Source of the DNA: Methylocystis parvus OBBP
Lineage (GTDB): Bacteria; Pseudomonadota; Alphaproteobacteria; Rhizobiales; Beijerinckiaceae
Reading direction: 5' to 3'
Assembly (NCBI RefSeq): GCF_027571405.1
Contig: NZ_CP092968.1
Span: 1,736,001-1,800,000, forward strand
Length of the DNA stretch: 64,000 nt
In this document: piece by piece, positions 16,243-25,469 of the stretch
Position numbering within the stretch: the first letter of the stretch is position 1
How the letters are laid out: each line of letters begins with the position of its first letter
Notes under the pieces: model-generated
Database searches by the model: none
What the model was told of the DNA's origin: nothing
The model's input: only the letters and a program-made list of their open reading frames with translations
Position numbers and translations under genes: made by a program

Positions 16243-18147
16243 ATGAAAGAAAAGGTCAGGAAAGCGCGTCACGACGCCATCATCGACGCGCAATTCGAGG
16301 CGATCGCCCGCCACGTTCCGGCGCTTTACTTCACGGTCAGCGCCTTCGTCTGCTTTCTCATCATCATCCTCAAAAATCTCGCTTCGCCGGCTTTCTTCTT
16401 CATCTGGGGGGGCGCGCTGATCTGCGGCGCGGCTTTCCGCGCGCGCCACTGGATCAAGCTTCGCAAGCTCGGCGCTCACATGACGACGGCGCAAAAGCTT
16501 GGACAGATCGAGCGGACGACCCGCGTCGGAATATTGGTGTGCGTCGCCCTTTGCGGCGTCGCGGTCGTGGTGGCGCGCGCGCCCAGCCCAACGCTGCAAG
16601 CCGTCGCCATGATGCTCATCTGGAGCGCGGCCGTCGGGGCCGCGTTCAACGTCGCCGTCCTGCCGTCCGCGTCCGGCGGCATCCTGCTGATCGCGACAGC
16701 GGCGACCGCGGCGGTTTTCTTCCATTCCGGCGACCCGCTTCTGGCGGTCGCCATCCCGGCTCTGTGCGCGCTCGCCGGCGCGATCTGGGATTTGCTCGCG
16801 AAAAATTTCGACGGCTTCTCCGCGCTGGTTCACTCCAATGTCGAGAATGCGTTTCTGCGGCGGGAAGCCGTGCAAATGGCGACGACCGACGCGCTGACGT
16901 CTCTTCCGAACCGCCGCGCCTTCGACGAGCGCCTGCGCGAATTGTCGGCGTCCGACCGGCGTTTCGCCGTCGCCATGATCGATCTCGACGGCTTCAAACC
17001 CGTCAACGATCTTCACGGCCACATCGTCGGCGATCTTTTCCTCGCCGAGGCGGCGAAGCGTCTGAGCGCGCGCGTCGAGAGCGCCGGTCTTCTCGCGCGC
17101 ATGGGCGGCGACGAATTCGCGCTCCTGATCGAAGGGTTCCGGTCGCAGGAGGACGTGGTCGCCGTGACGCGGCGGCTCGTGGACGCCCTTTCCGCGCCAT
17201 TCGTCCATGAACGCGCGACAGCCCATATGTCCTGCTCCTGCGGCGTCGCGCTGCGCTACGAAGGAGAGGAGGCCGGGCGCCTCCTGGAGCGCGCCGACAT
17301 GGCGCTCTACGAAGCCAAGGCGAAGGCGCGCGGCGGAATCGTCCTTTTCTCGGACGAATTGGAGCGCGTGGCGCTCCGCCACACCATCGTCTCGCATGAC
17401 TTGCGCGCGGCGATCGAAAGCGACGCGTTTCAGATGGCCTTCCAGCCGATCGTCGATCTGCGAACCGGCGCGCTCTCTGGTTTTGAAGCGCTGGCGCGCT
17501 GGCGTCATCCCGAGCTCGGCTCCGTCCCGCCGGACGTTTTCATTCCCATGGCGGAGAAAAGCGGCCTCATCGCGCCCTTATCGGCTTTGCTACTACGGCG
17601 CGCCGCCAGGGCGGCGCGGGACTGGCCGAGCCATCTGACGCTGTCCTTCAATCTCTCCGCTGCGCAGACGGATCAGCCCGGAACCGCGCTGGCGATCCTG
17701 TCGATCATCGAGGATTGCGGCCTGCCGCCCTCGCGGCTCGAAATCGAGCTGACGGAGACCGCCGTGCTGGCCGATCTCGCGATTGCGACGCGCACGATCA
17801 GCGGGCTTGCGACAGCCGGCATTCACATTTCGCTCGATGATTTCGGCGCGGGCTATTCCTCTTTCGGGCAGCTCTGCGATCTCGCCTTGGACAAGGTCAA
17901 GATCGACAAGAGCTTCGTCGACCGCATCGTCACAGAGCGGCGCGCGGCGAGCATTGTCGGCGCGATCATCGGCATGTGCGACGGGCTGAACATGCAATGC
18001 GTCGCCGAAGGCATCGAGACGCAGGCGCAGTTCGACAAGCTGCGCGCGCTCGGCTGCCACAAGGGGCAAGGCTATCTCATCTCGCCGCCGCTGCCGGAGG
18101 AGGAATTGATCGGCTTCATCGCGCGCGCCGAAAGAAAGGTCGCGTAA
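16243..18147 (+). CDS. GGDEF-EAL cyclic-di-GMP protein with N-terminal membrane region
   Basis: A 634-residue inner-membrane signalling protein. About six hydrophobic segments occupy residues 30-190. The GGDEF domain (about 205-365) has an intact RMGGDEFALL active site near residue 287, so diguanylate cyclase activity is possible. The EAL domain (about 385-630) keeps GFEALARW, the Glu of EIELTETAVL, SLDDFGAGYSSFG, LDKVKIDKSFV and VAEGIET, so phosphodiesterase activity is also possible. No PAS or other sensor domain is visible beyond the membrane part. It is convergent with the 737-residue membrane protein, 12 bp apart. The flagellar genes 40 kb away are a plausible output but nothing here links them. 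Confidence 0.93.
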   Translation: MKEKVRKARHDAIIDAQFEAIARHVPALYFTVSAFVCFLIIILKNLASPAFFFIWGGALICGAAFRARHWIKLRKLGAHMTTAQKLGQIERTTRVGILVCVALCGVAVVVARAPSPTLQAVAMMLIWSAAVGAAFNVAVLPSASGGILLIATAATAAVFFHSGDPLLAVAIPALCALAGAIWDLLAKNFDGFSALVHSNVENAFLRREAVQMATTDALTSLPNRRAFDERLRELSASDRRFAVAMIDLDGFKPVNDLHGHIVGDLFLAEAAKRLSARVESAGLLARMGGDEFALLIEGFRSQEDVVAVTRRLVDALSAPFVHERATAHMSCSCGVALRYEGEEAGRLLERADMALYEAKAKARGGIVLFSDELERVALRHTIVSHDLRAAIESDAFQMAFQPIVDLRTGALSGFEALARWRHPELGSVPPDVFIPMAEKSGLIAPLSALLLRRAARAARDWPSHLTLSFNLSAAQTDQPGTALAILSIIEDCGLPPSRLEIELTETAVLADLAIATRTISGLATAGIHISLDDFGAGYSSFGQLCDLALDKVKIDKSFVDRIVTERRAASIVGAIIGMCDGLNMQCVAEGIETQAQFDKLRALGCHKGQGYLISPPLPEEELIGFIARAERKVA

Positions 18148-18159
18148 GGGGCTCCCGGA

Positions 18160-20373
18160 CTATTCGGCCTGACCCGCGCCTCGCGCCGTCGTCGCATTCT
18201 CGGGCGCAAGATAGCGCTCGAGCGCGGTGGGGCGACGCCGTCTTGCGTTCGCCAGAACGACGTCGCCGTAAAAGGCCCGGGGACCGCCGCCCGCCGCCGA
18301 GCCTTCCAGCGCATAGCGCGCGGCGCGCAGCGCCCGGGGCTTCATCGCCGCGAAGAGGCGCGACTCGACCTGCGAGACCGTGACATTGTCCACGACATAG
18401 GCGCCCTTGCGGTCGACATGGGCGATCTCGTCGCGCACGAGCCGATTGAGGATCGCGACGAGATTGTCCCGCACATTCTGTGCGAGCGACGACAGCGTCG
18501 GGTCCCGGGGATCGATTTCGCTCATATCGCCGTGAACGGGCTTGGCGACGCGGAGCATCGCCTTCATCGCCCGGATCTCGACGGGCTCCTCTTCCTCGTC
18601 GGTCAAATCGATCGGCGTCATGAATTGCCGGCGCTCGCGCGCCTCGAAGCCGCGTTTGAAGATTTCCGACAGGAACTTCATGATGAACAGAAAGCCGTCC
18701 TGAGCCATGGCGACGGCGATCGCCATGGTCGAATCCGGCGTGAAGCTCCAGAAGGCTTCGCGCGCGAGTTCGAATCTGTTTCGCTCCGTGGAGTGCGCGC
18801 GCATAAAGGCGTCGCTTTTCTTCAGGAGCTCGCGAACGTCGTCTTCCGTCAGGCCGACGGCCTTGCCCGCGACGACGCAGGCGTCGACCAGACCTTTGGC
18901 CTCGTTGAATCCGTTCGACGCGGCGCTCCTGTCGGAAGCGGGCGCGTTGCGGATTTTCAGGACGATCGCGTTCAACTCGTCCCGCAACCCCGTCTCCAGG
19001 CCGCATTTCTTGTCGAAGGCCACGCGCGCCGCGATCACCTCGTCGCGCGCCGAGAGGAGGTCGCGCGCCTCGCCCTGCGGTTCGCAGGCGAAGTCGCGCC
19101 CGACCGAGGCTGGCAGCGCGTTGGACTGGCGCGCCGCCGAGAGGATCGGCTCGCAAAGCGGCTTCGCCTCGCGGACTTTCGTCCAGGTCGGCTCGACGCG
19201 AAGCTGGTCGCGGAGCGCCGTGAGGTCGCGCAACGTCGCGTCGAGATCAAGCGCGGCTTCCGATTTCGGCAAGGGCTTTTTCGCGGCCGTCGCGGCCAGC
19301 TCGGCCTTCTGTTTCAGCGCGATCGACTGAGCGGCGAGCGCATCGCGCTTTTTGAGCGCCGCCGCGCGTTCATTCGTCGGGCCGGCGAGCGTCTGACGGA
19401 TCATCGCGGCGCGGCGGCTGGCTTCCTTCGCTTTTTCGCGGTGGCCGATGCAGTTCGGGCCGCAGACGGCGCCCTTATTGTCGAGGCCGTGCTCAGCGTC
19501 CACAGCGAGTTGCTCCTCCTGACGGGCGGTCGCGGTCAGCGCGGCGATCTCGTCCTGCTTTCCTTTGATGGTGGCGTCGAAATCGGCGACGTTGCGCTCG
19601 AGCGCGGCGATCTCGGCCTGCGCCTCGTCATATTGCCGACCGGCCGCGCGCGCGCTTTCGAGCTCGACGGCCGCCTGTTGCGCCGCCTTGGCGAGAGCGG
19701 CCTGCTGGGCTTCCTGGTTCTTACGGATGGCGTCGCGCAGCGCCGGTCCGGCGGTCCGGGCGGCGTCGATGACGCCGTCGAGCGATTCGAGATAAGTCTT
19801 GAAGGCGGGGTTTGATCCGATCTTCGCGGAGGCCGTCTCATAAGCGGCGGCGATCTGCTTCGTCGCCGGCAGGACAACCTCCGCCGCAAGCTCCATGGGC
19901 TGAAGCTCGGCGACGATCTTGCGCGAGGAGAGCTTGAAGATGTTGTTGTAATAGTAGGTAAAAGAAAAGAAGGCCGAAATCGAGAAGACGAAGGCGAAGA
20001 CGGCCGCCGTCACGAGCGTCTTCATGACCATGCGCTCGCGGGCCATGCGGCGGCGGGCGATGAGGGCGGCGAGGTCCGCGCCGAGCGACCAGGAGGTCGA
20101 CGCGAGCATGACCAGCACGGCGGTCGTGGCGACCAGAGTGCCGGCGATGCCGACAAGGTCGCCCTGCTCCTTCTGCATGATGTCGATCATGCCGGAGGAG
20201 GTCGTATAGAAGACCCAGGCCAGGACGGGCAGCGTCACGGCCATGCCGATGCGGCCGAGATCGATCTCGCCCGCCCAAAAGCGCTTGAAGGGCGCGAGAA
20301 ACGCGCGCGCCGAGGCGACGCGGCGGGCGGCCGGAGGCTCCGAGGGGCGCGCGGGCGGCGTCGCGACGTTCAT
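18160..20373 (-). CDS. Large membrane protein with periplasmic coiled coil, unknown function
   Basis: A 737-residue protein. Three membrane segments lie near the N-terminus (GMAVTLPVLAWVFYTTSSGM, GIAGTLVATTAVLVMLA, TLVTAAVFAFVFSISAFFSF). A long Ala/Glu/Lys-rich coiled coil follows (about residues 190-400), interrupted by a cysteine-containing GAVCGPNCIGHREKA segment. More cysteines (AKPLCEPIL, RDFACEPQGE, KKCGLETGL, VDACVVAGK) suggest disulfides in an exported region. A hydrophobic stretch AIAVAMAQDGFLFIMKFLSEIF precedes a polar, probably cytoplasmic C-terminal domain of about 180 residues. ATG 20373 was chosen over an upstream start that adds a basic leader. I do not recognise the family. 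Confidence 0.7.
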   Translation of the reverse strand: MNVATPPARPSEPPAARRVASARAFLAPFKRFWAGEIDLGRIGMAVTLPVLAWVFYTTSSGMIDIMQKEQGDLVGIAGTLVATTAVLVMLASTSWSLGADLAALIARRRMARERMVMKTLVTAAVFAFVFSISAFFSFTYYYNNIFKLSSRKIVAELQPMELAAEVVLPATKQIAAAYETASAKIGSNPAFKTYLESLDGVIDAARTAGPALRDAIRKNQEAQQAALAKAAQQAAVELESARAAGRQYDEAQAEIAALERNVADFDATIKGKQDEIAALTATARQEEQLAVDAEHGLDNKGAVCGPNCIGHREKAKEASRRAAMIRQTLAGPTNERAAALKKRDALAAQSIALKQKAELAATAAKKPLPKSEAALDLDATLRDLTALRDQLRVEPTWTKVREAKPLCEPILSAARQSNALPASVGRDFACEPQGEARDLLSARDEVIAARVAFDKKCGLETGLRDELNAIVLKIRNAPASDRSAASNGFNEAKGLVDACVVAGKAVGLTEDDVRELLKKSDAFMRAHSTERNRFELAREAFWSFTPDSTMAIAVAMAQDGFLFIMKFLSEIFKRGFEARERRQFMTPIDLTDEEEEPVEIRAMKAMLRVAKPVHGDMSEIDPRDPTLSSLAQNVRDNLVAILNRLVRDEIAHVDRKGAYVVDNVTVSQVESRLFAAMKPRALRAARYALEGSAAGGGPRAFYGDVVLANARRRRPTALERYLAPENATTARGAGQAE

Positions 20374-20658
20374 CGAAAAATCGCTCCTTCTAGCTCTGGC
20401 CCCGCGCGGTAGCTTCACGCTTGATGCGTCGGAAATGAGACCTATTTCCGCCTTTTCGCAAGCGCCTTTCCAAGCGCCTGCTCACGCGCCCGTCGACGTA
20501 GGCGCGACCGCCGCGCGGAAGCCCTTCCCCGCCCGGCTTTTCCTCCCCCGCCGTTTCATGCTAGACGGCCCTTTCGGCGCGACGCTCGCGGCTGGACGCG
20601 CGCCGGCGCCTCTGTCTCGCGGCCCCTTGAAGGTCGCGCACCATAGCAGGAACACGCC

Positions 20659-21810
20659 GTGTCCATACCTTTTCGTTACGTCGCGAAGATCGGAACCTAT
20701 CTCGTCAAACAGCATCTCATGGGCCGCAAGCGCTACCCTCTCGTTTTGATGCTCGAGCCGCTCTTCCGCTGTAACCTCGCCTGCGCCGGCTGCGGCAAGA
20801 TCGACTATCCCGACCACATTCTGAACAAGCGCCTTTCCGTCGAGGAATGCCTCGCATCGGTCGACGAATGCGGCGCGCCGGTCGTCGTGATCGCCGGCGG
20901 CGAGCCCCTGCTCCACAAGGATCTGCCTCAGATCGTCGAGGGCATCGCGAAGCGCGGCAAATTCGCGATCGTCTGCACCAACGCCCTGCTGCTCGCCAAG
21001 AAGATCGACCAGTACAAGCCGTCGCCTTATTTCACCTGGTCGATCCATCTCGACGGCGACAAGGAGATGCACGACAAGGCGGTGAGCCAGGACGGCGTCT
21101 ACGAGCGCGCGGTGGAGGCGATCAAGCTCGCCAAGTCCAAGGGCTTCCGCGTCACGACGAACAGCACCTTCTTCGCCGACGCCGATCCGGCCCGCGTCGC
21201 GAAGTTCCTGGACGACGCCACGGCGCTGGGCATTGACGGCATGACGGTCTCGCCTGGCTACGCCTATGAGCGCGCGCCGGACCAGACGCACTTCCTCAAC
21301 CGTCAGAAGACGAAGGAACTCTTCCGCGACATCCTGCGCCGCGGCCGCGGCGGGCGGGCCTGGGCCTTCCAGCAGTCCGGCCTGTTCATGAATTTCCTGG
21401 CTGGCAACGAGACCTATGCCTGCACGCCCTGGGGCAATCCGCTGCGCACCGTCTTCGGCTGGCAGCGCCCCTGCTATCTTCTGGGCGAAGGCTATGTGCC
21501 GACCTTCAAGCAGTTGATGGAAGAGACCAATTGGGACGCCTATGGCGTCGGCAATTACGAGAAATGCGCCGACTGCATGGTCCATTGCGGCTTCGAGCCG
21601 ACGGCGGTCGCCGACACGGTGAAGCATCCCTGGAAGGCGGCTTTCGTCGCGCTCTTCGGCGTGCGCACCGAAGGCCCGATGGCGCCGGACATCTCGCTCG
21701 AGAACCAGCGCCCGGCCGAATATGTCTATGACGAGAACATCGCCCGGCTCTCAGAGATCCGCGAGCACGAGGCGAAACAGCGGGCCGAGCAGCGGTCCAC
21801 AGCGGCTTAA
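20659..21810 (+). CDS. hpnH: Adenosyl-hopene transferase HpnH (radical SAM)
   Basis: A 383-residue B12-independent radical SAM enzyme that joins the adenosyl group of SAM to hopene (diploptene), giving adenosylhopane, the first step of hopanoid side-chain extension. The cluster motif CNLACAGC is at residues 38-45, followed by the GGEP-type motif IAGGEPLLHKD and WSIHLDGDKEMHD. A C-terminal YEKCADCMVHCGFEPTA cysteine cluster is family-typical. The start codon is GTG. It faces hpnG and their 3' ends overlap by 60 bp. Confidence 0.96.
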   Translation: MSIPFRYVAKIGTYLVKQHLMGRKRYPLVLMLEPLFRCNLACAGCGKIDYPDHILNKRLSVEECLASVDECGAPVVVIAGGEPLLHKDLPQIVEGIAKRGKFAIVCTNALLLAKKIDQYKPSPYFTWSIHLDGDKEMHDKAVSQDGVYERAVEAIKLAKSKGFRVTTNSTFFADADPARVAKFLDDATALGIDGMTVSPGYAYERAPDQTHFLNRQKTKELFRDILRRGRGGRAWAFQQSGLFMNFLAGNETYACTPWGNPLRTVFGWQRPCYLLGEGYVPTFKQLMEETNWDAYGVGNYEKCADCMVHCGFEPTAVADTVKHPWKAAFVALFGVRTEGPMAPDISLENQRPAEYVYDENIARLSEIREHEAKQRAEQRSTAA

Positions 21811-22488
21811 GGAGACGAAGGCCGCGCGGGAATCGAGCCCCGCCAGGATCAAACCGCCGATCTGATGGGGCGCGCGAATGAGTTCGCGCGCCACAATTCT
21901 TCCGTCTATGTCGCCCTTTGGCGTCAGCGCCTTCGCCGCGAGCGGCGGCAGAGCGCGGGCGGCTGGATCGCTGATCGCGCGCAGCACGGCGAAAGGCAGG
22001 CCAAGCTCGCGGGCGAAGCCGGCGGCGAGATGGGATTCCATATCGACGGCGTGGGCCTGGGCCGATTCGCGCAGGAATGTCTTGGCCGCGGGGTCCATGG
22101 CGGGTTTGTCCACCCCGACAATCGCGCCGGGAACGACCTTGCAGCCCCTGGCGGCGGCCCCTTCGGCCAGCGCGTCCGAGAAGCGGCCATGAGTCGCATG
22201 GCGCGCCTCGCCCGCGACCACCGTATCGGCGATGACGATGTCGCCCGGCCGCAGCGCGTAATCGAGCGCGCCGGCGAGGCCGAAACTGACGACGGCGGAA
22301 AAACGCCTCTCCTTCAGACGCTCGAGCTGCTCGCGAAGCTGCGCGACATTCGCCCCGCTGCAGAGGGGCGCGACGCCCTCGCCCATGACGCAGGCGGCCT
22401 CGCGCCGCATGCCCGTGACGACGAGGACAGGCCCGGGCGCAGCCGCAATCCGCGCCGCCTCCCGGCGGCGGCTCTGAACAAGCGTCAT
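21751..22488 (-). CDS. hpnG: Adenosylhopane nucleosidase HpnG (phosphorylase family)
   Basis: A 245-residue nucleoside phosphorylase-fold protein. HpnG removes adenine from adenosylhopane to give ribosylhopane or its phosphorylated form, the precursor of bacteriohopanetetrol. Family features are LVVTGMRREA at the N-terminus, the glycine-rich VVSFGLAGALDYALRPGDIVIAD (about residues 65-87), the base/ribose-binding AVDMESHLAAGFA, and AVLRAISDPAAR. It lies 106 bp downstream of shc on the same strand. Its last 60 bp overlap hpnH in the opposite direction, so both C-termini share DNA. Confidence 0.9.
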   Translation of the reverse strand: MTLVQSRRREAARIAAAPGPVLVVTGMRREAACVMGEGVAPLCSGANVAQLREQLERLKERRFSAVVSFGLAGALDYALRPGDIVIADTVVAGEARHATHGRFSDALAEGAAARGCKVVPGAIVGVDKPAMDPAAKTFLRESAQAHAVDMESHLAAGFARELGLPFAVLRAISDPAARALPPLAAKALTPKGDIDGRIVARELIRAPHQIGGLILAGLDSRAAFVSLSRCGPLLGPLFRLVLADL

Positions 22489-22495
22489 AGCGCCT

Positions 22496-22556
22496 CCCTG
22501 TTCGTGACCTGCGCTAACTCCGATGTTTCGGAGGGCGAAGTCAACGATGAACAGGG
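22496..22556. repeat. Nested inverted repeats between shc and hpnG
   Basis: An outer inverted repeat CCCTGTTC (22496-22503) / GAACAGGG (22549-22556) encloses a perfect 6-bp hairpin CTCCGA-TGTT-TCGGAG (22518-22533). It fills most of the 106-bp gap between shc and hpnG and sits just before the hpnG start. It could be a processing or attenuation structure within the shc-hpnG transcript, or an operator; there is no T-run for termination. Confidence 0.5.
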
Positions 22557-22594
22557 AAGCGGGCGCTTGTTTGGCGTGGCGAGGGATCTCTGCT

Positions 22595-24565
22595 CTATAG
22601 CCCCACCGTCACGGCCTTGCTGTTCGTCTGCAGAAGGTTGCGGTAGCGCGCCAGCGCCCAGAGCGGGAAGAAGCGGCGATAGCCGTGATAGCGCAGATAG
22701 AAGACGCGCGGGAACCCCGTCGCCGTGAAGCGCGGCTCGTCCCAAAGGCCGTGTTCGGCCTGCGTCGCCTGCAGATAGGCGACGCCGCGCGCGACGGCCG
22801 GATGATCGACTTCGCCCGCCGCCATCAGGCCGAGGATGGCCCAGGCCGTCTGCGACGAAGTGGACGGCGCCGGCTCGTAGCCCTTGTAATCCATCTTGTA
22901 GCTGGAGAGATCCTCTCCCCAGCCGCCATCCGGGTTCTGGATCGCGACGAGCCAGCTCACCGCGCGGCGATAAGACTCGTGGCTATGCGGCAGGCCGGCG
23001 GCGTTGAGCGCGCAGAGCGCCGACCACGCGCCGTAAACATAATTCGCGCCCCAGCGGCCGAACCAGGAGCCGTCCTTCTCCTGCTCCCGAATGATGTAGT
23101 CGACGCCACGCTTGAGGCAGTCGCTCGTCTCCACCTTATCGCCAAGCTGCGCCAGCATCGAAACGCAACGCGCCGAGACGTCCACTGTCGGCGGGTCGAG
23201 CAGCGCGCCGTGATCGGCGAAGGGGATGTGGTTGAGATAATGATAGGCGTTGTCCGCGTCGAAGGCGCCCCAGCCGCCATTCTTCGACTGCATGCCGACG
23301 ATCCACTCCTTCGCCCGCGCGATGCGCTCGGCATAGGGCTTCTTCTCCTCGGCGCTGGTCAGGCGGTCCATCGCGGTCGCGACGACGGCCGTGTCGTCCA
23401 CGTCCGGATAATAGGCGTTGGCGTATTGGAAGGCCCAACCGCCCGGGCGCAGATCGGGACGCTGCGCCGCCCAGTCGCCCTTCACGTCGAGCACCTGCAG
23501 AGGCGCCAGCCAGTCGCAGGCCGCGCGGGCGCGCTCGCGGGCGTCTTCGCCGCCGGTTTCGAGAAGCGCGTGGGCGACGAGCGAGGTGTCCCACACAGGC
23601 GAGACGCAGGGCTGGCAATAAGCCTCGGTCTCGCCCACGACGAGCAGCCGCTCGATCGATTCGCGGGCGTCCTTCACGCGCTGGTCGGTTTCGGCGATTC
23701 CCAGCGCGTCATACATCAGCAGGCTGTTGACCATGGCCGGGAAGATCGCGCCAAGGCCATCGACGCCGTTGAGGCGCTCGGTCGTCCAGCGCTCGGCGAG
23801 CTGAACGCTATATTCGCGCGAGCGCTTGGGCATATGCGGCTCGACGAGGCGCAGCAGCTTGTCGATCTCGCCGAAGAGATGCGCCCAGGGCCAGGTCTGA
23901 TGCTCGCCCTTCGGCCAGACCTTCACCTCCTCCGGCGGCGTCGTGAAGAGCTCCTGGATGCGCACGCCCTTGGGATTCCTGGCCTGCGGCCTCTTCGTCA
24001 TCAGCACCAGCAGCGGCACGAGCACCGTGCGGCCCCAATAGGAGATCTTGTCGAGATGGAAGGGAAACCATCTCGGCAGCAGCATGATTTCGACCGGCAT
24101 GACCGGGACGCCACGCCACGGGATTTCGCCGTAAAGCGCCAGCAGCGCGCGCGTGAAGACATTGGAGGTCGCGGCGCCGCCATGGGCGAGGATCGCCTCG
24201 CGGGCGCGGACCATATGCGGCGCATCGACGTCGTCGCCGATCATCTTGAGCGCGAAGTAGGCCTTCACGCTCGCCGAAATGTTGAAGGCGCCGTCCTGGA
24301 AGAGCGGCCAGCCGCCATGGCCGCCCTGCATGCGGCGCAGATAAACCGCGATCTTGCGCTCCAGCTCCTCGGCTACGGGCTCGGCGCGGAAATGGCGCAT
24401 CAGCACATATTCGGCCGGAATCGTGGTGTCGGCTTCGAGTTCGAAGCACCAGTGGCCGTCCGCCTTCCCATCCGCCAGCAGCGCGCGTTTGGCGCTCTGA
24501 ATGCTGGCCTCCAGCGCCTCAGGCCCGACGGGGGCGAAATTCTCAATGCGCGCGGCAACGTTCAT
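22595..24565 (-). CDS. shc: Squalene-hopene cyclase
   Basis: A 656-residue class II terpene cyclase that converts squalene to hopene/hopanol at the membrane. The proton-donor DXDD motif is intact as YYPDVDDTAVV (about residue 387). QW repeats are visible, for example NGGWGAFDADN, DGSWFGRWG, NPDGGWGEDL and an N-terminal QGGHGGWPLF. The C-terminal FPRVFYLRYHGYRRFFPLWALARY is the classic Shc end. It is the second gene after a small HTH gene (34-bp gap) and is followed by hpnG, so an HTH-shc-hpnG transcript is likely. Confidence 0.97.
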   Translation of the reverse strand: MNVAARIENFAPVGPEALEASIQSAKRALLADGKADGHWCFELEADTTIPAEYVLMRHFRAEPVAEELERKIAVYLRRMQGGHGGWPLFQDGAFNISASVKAYFALKMIGDDVDAPHMVRAREAILAHGGAATSNVFTRALLALYGEIPWRGVPVMPVEIMLLPRWFPFHLDKISYWGRTVLVPLLVLMTKRPQARNPKGVRIQELFTTPPEEVKVWPKGEHQTWPWAHLFGEIDKLLRLVEPHMPKRSREYSVQLAERWTTERLNGVDGLGAIFPAMVNSLLMYDALGIAETDQRVKDARESIERLLVVGETEAYCQPCVSPVWDTSLVAHALLETGGEDARERARAACDWLAPLQVLDVKGDWAAQRPDLRPGGWAFQYANAYYPDVDDTAVVATAMDRLTSAEEKKPYAERIARAKEWIVGMQSKNGGWGAFDADNAYHYLNHIPFADHGALLDPPTVDVSARCVSMLAQLGDKVETSDCLKRGVDYIIREQEKDGSWFGRWGANYVYGAWSALCALNAAGLPHSHESYRRAVSWLVAIQNPDGGWGEDLSSYKMDYKGYEPAPSTSSQTAWAILGLMAAGEVDHPAVARGVAYLQATQAEHGLWDEPRFTATGFPRVFYLRYHGYRRFFPLWALARYRNLLQTNSKAVTVGL

Positions 24566-24599
24566 ATGCCTGCATCCCCTTGGATAAAGCCATTTAGCG

Positions 24600-24893
24600 T
24601 TATGCGATCCTGAGCGTCGTGGCCGCGCCCGCTTCGGGCGCGCGCGGCTTCACGACAATCTCGACGTCCTGCCCCAAAGCGACGAGGAAGCGCAGGAGCC
24701 GCTCCACCGAAAACTGCCGGAAGTCGCCATGCAGCAGCTTCGAGACGTCGGGCTGCTTCACGCCGAAAAGGGCGGCGGCCTCCACCTGCTTGAGACCGCG
24801 CTCCTTCATGAGCGCCTCGATCTTCTGGACAAGCTGCGCCTTGAGAAGACGGTCTTCGGCGCATTGCGGAGGGGTTGAGGGCTCTTCCTGCAT
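24600..24893 (-). CDS. XRE-family helix-turn-helix protein
   Basis: A 97-residue Cro/C1-type HTH protein. The DNA-binding part reads KIEALMKERGLKQVEAAALF followed by GVKQPDVSKLLHGDFRQFSVERLLRFLVALG (about residues 24-75). The C-terminal VEIVVKPRAPE tail is usual for HigA-like antitoxins and related small regulators. No toxin gene is adjacent: upstream is a divergent Rieske gene and downstream, after 34 bp, is shc. It may therefore regulate the shc operon, or be an orphan antitoxin. The function is inferred. Confidence 0.85.
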   Translation of the reverse strand: MQEEPSTPPQCAEDRLLKAQLVQKIEALMKERGLKQVEAAALFGVKQPDVSKLLHGDFRQFSVERLLRFLVALGQDVEIVVKPRAPEAGAATTLRIA

Positions 24894-25084
24894 CGCCTGT
24901 TCGAGCGCTTTCGGCTCAGCTCGCCGAACGGCGTTCCGGTTATAGTGATTTTACCATATGGTCAAGCCCGGCGCGGTCGCTGTCGCCCCGCCCGTCCGCC
25001 TCTGGCGCATCGCTTGCTACCCGATCCTCGACCCGCCCGCATTCACCGCGAGGCGCCCGACATTGTTCGGAAAGAGGCAAGCGC

Positions 25085-25456
25085 ATGGACGAGCTTTTTG
25101 TGATTTGTCGGACAGTCGAGATCGACGACGCCCAGGCCCACGGCTTCGTGCTGATGAAGGCCGAGGAAAGCGGCGAAGCGACGCCCTGGCCAATCATCGT
25201 CACGCGCAAGGGCAATAATTTCTATGGTTTCGAGAACAGCTGCCCCCATGAGGGGCTGCGGCTCGACAAGGACCCGGGCGCGTTCATGGACGAGGAAGGC
25301 AATTTCCTCGAATGCGGGCGCCATCATGCGCAATTCGACATCGACACGGGCGAGTGTTTCATCGGCCCCTGCCAGGGCGCGCATCTGACCCCCATCAAGC
25401 TCGTCATCGACGACGGCGACGTCTGCGTCACCGGCGTCATGCTCGCGGACGAGTAG
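25085..25456 (+). CDS. Rieske [2Fe-2S] protein
   Basis: A 123-residue stand-alone Rieske protein. The cluster ligands are complete: SCPHEG (C-x-H) and, 21 residues later, ECGRHHAQF (C-x2-H), giving the C-x-H...C-x2-H pattern of Rieske ferredoxins. No signal or membrane segment is seen, so it is a cytoplasmic electron carrier or subunit. I chose ATG 25085 (MDELFVICRTVEIDD); longer upstream frames cross the region divergent from the HTH gene. An unknown gene follows after 13 bp and is probably cotranscribed. Confidence 0.9.
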   Translation: MDELFVICRTVEIDDAQAHGFVLMKAEESGEATPWPIIVTRKGNNFYGFENSCPHEGLRLDKDPGAFMDEEGNFLECGRHHAQFDIDTGECFIGPCQGAHLTPIKLVIDDGDVCVTGVMLADE

Positions 25457-25469
25457 GGAGAATCGATCC

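Noticed and set aside
22685..24613. A 642-codon plus-strand frame opposite shc
   Set aside because: Antisense to squalene-hopene cyclase with intact DXDD and QW motifs.
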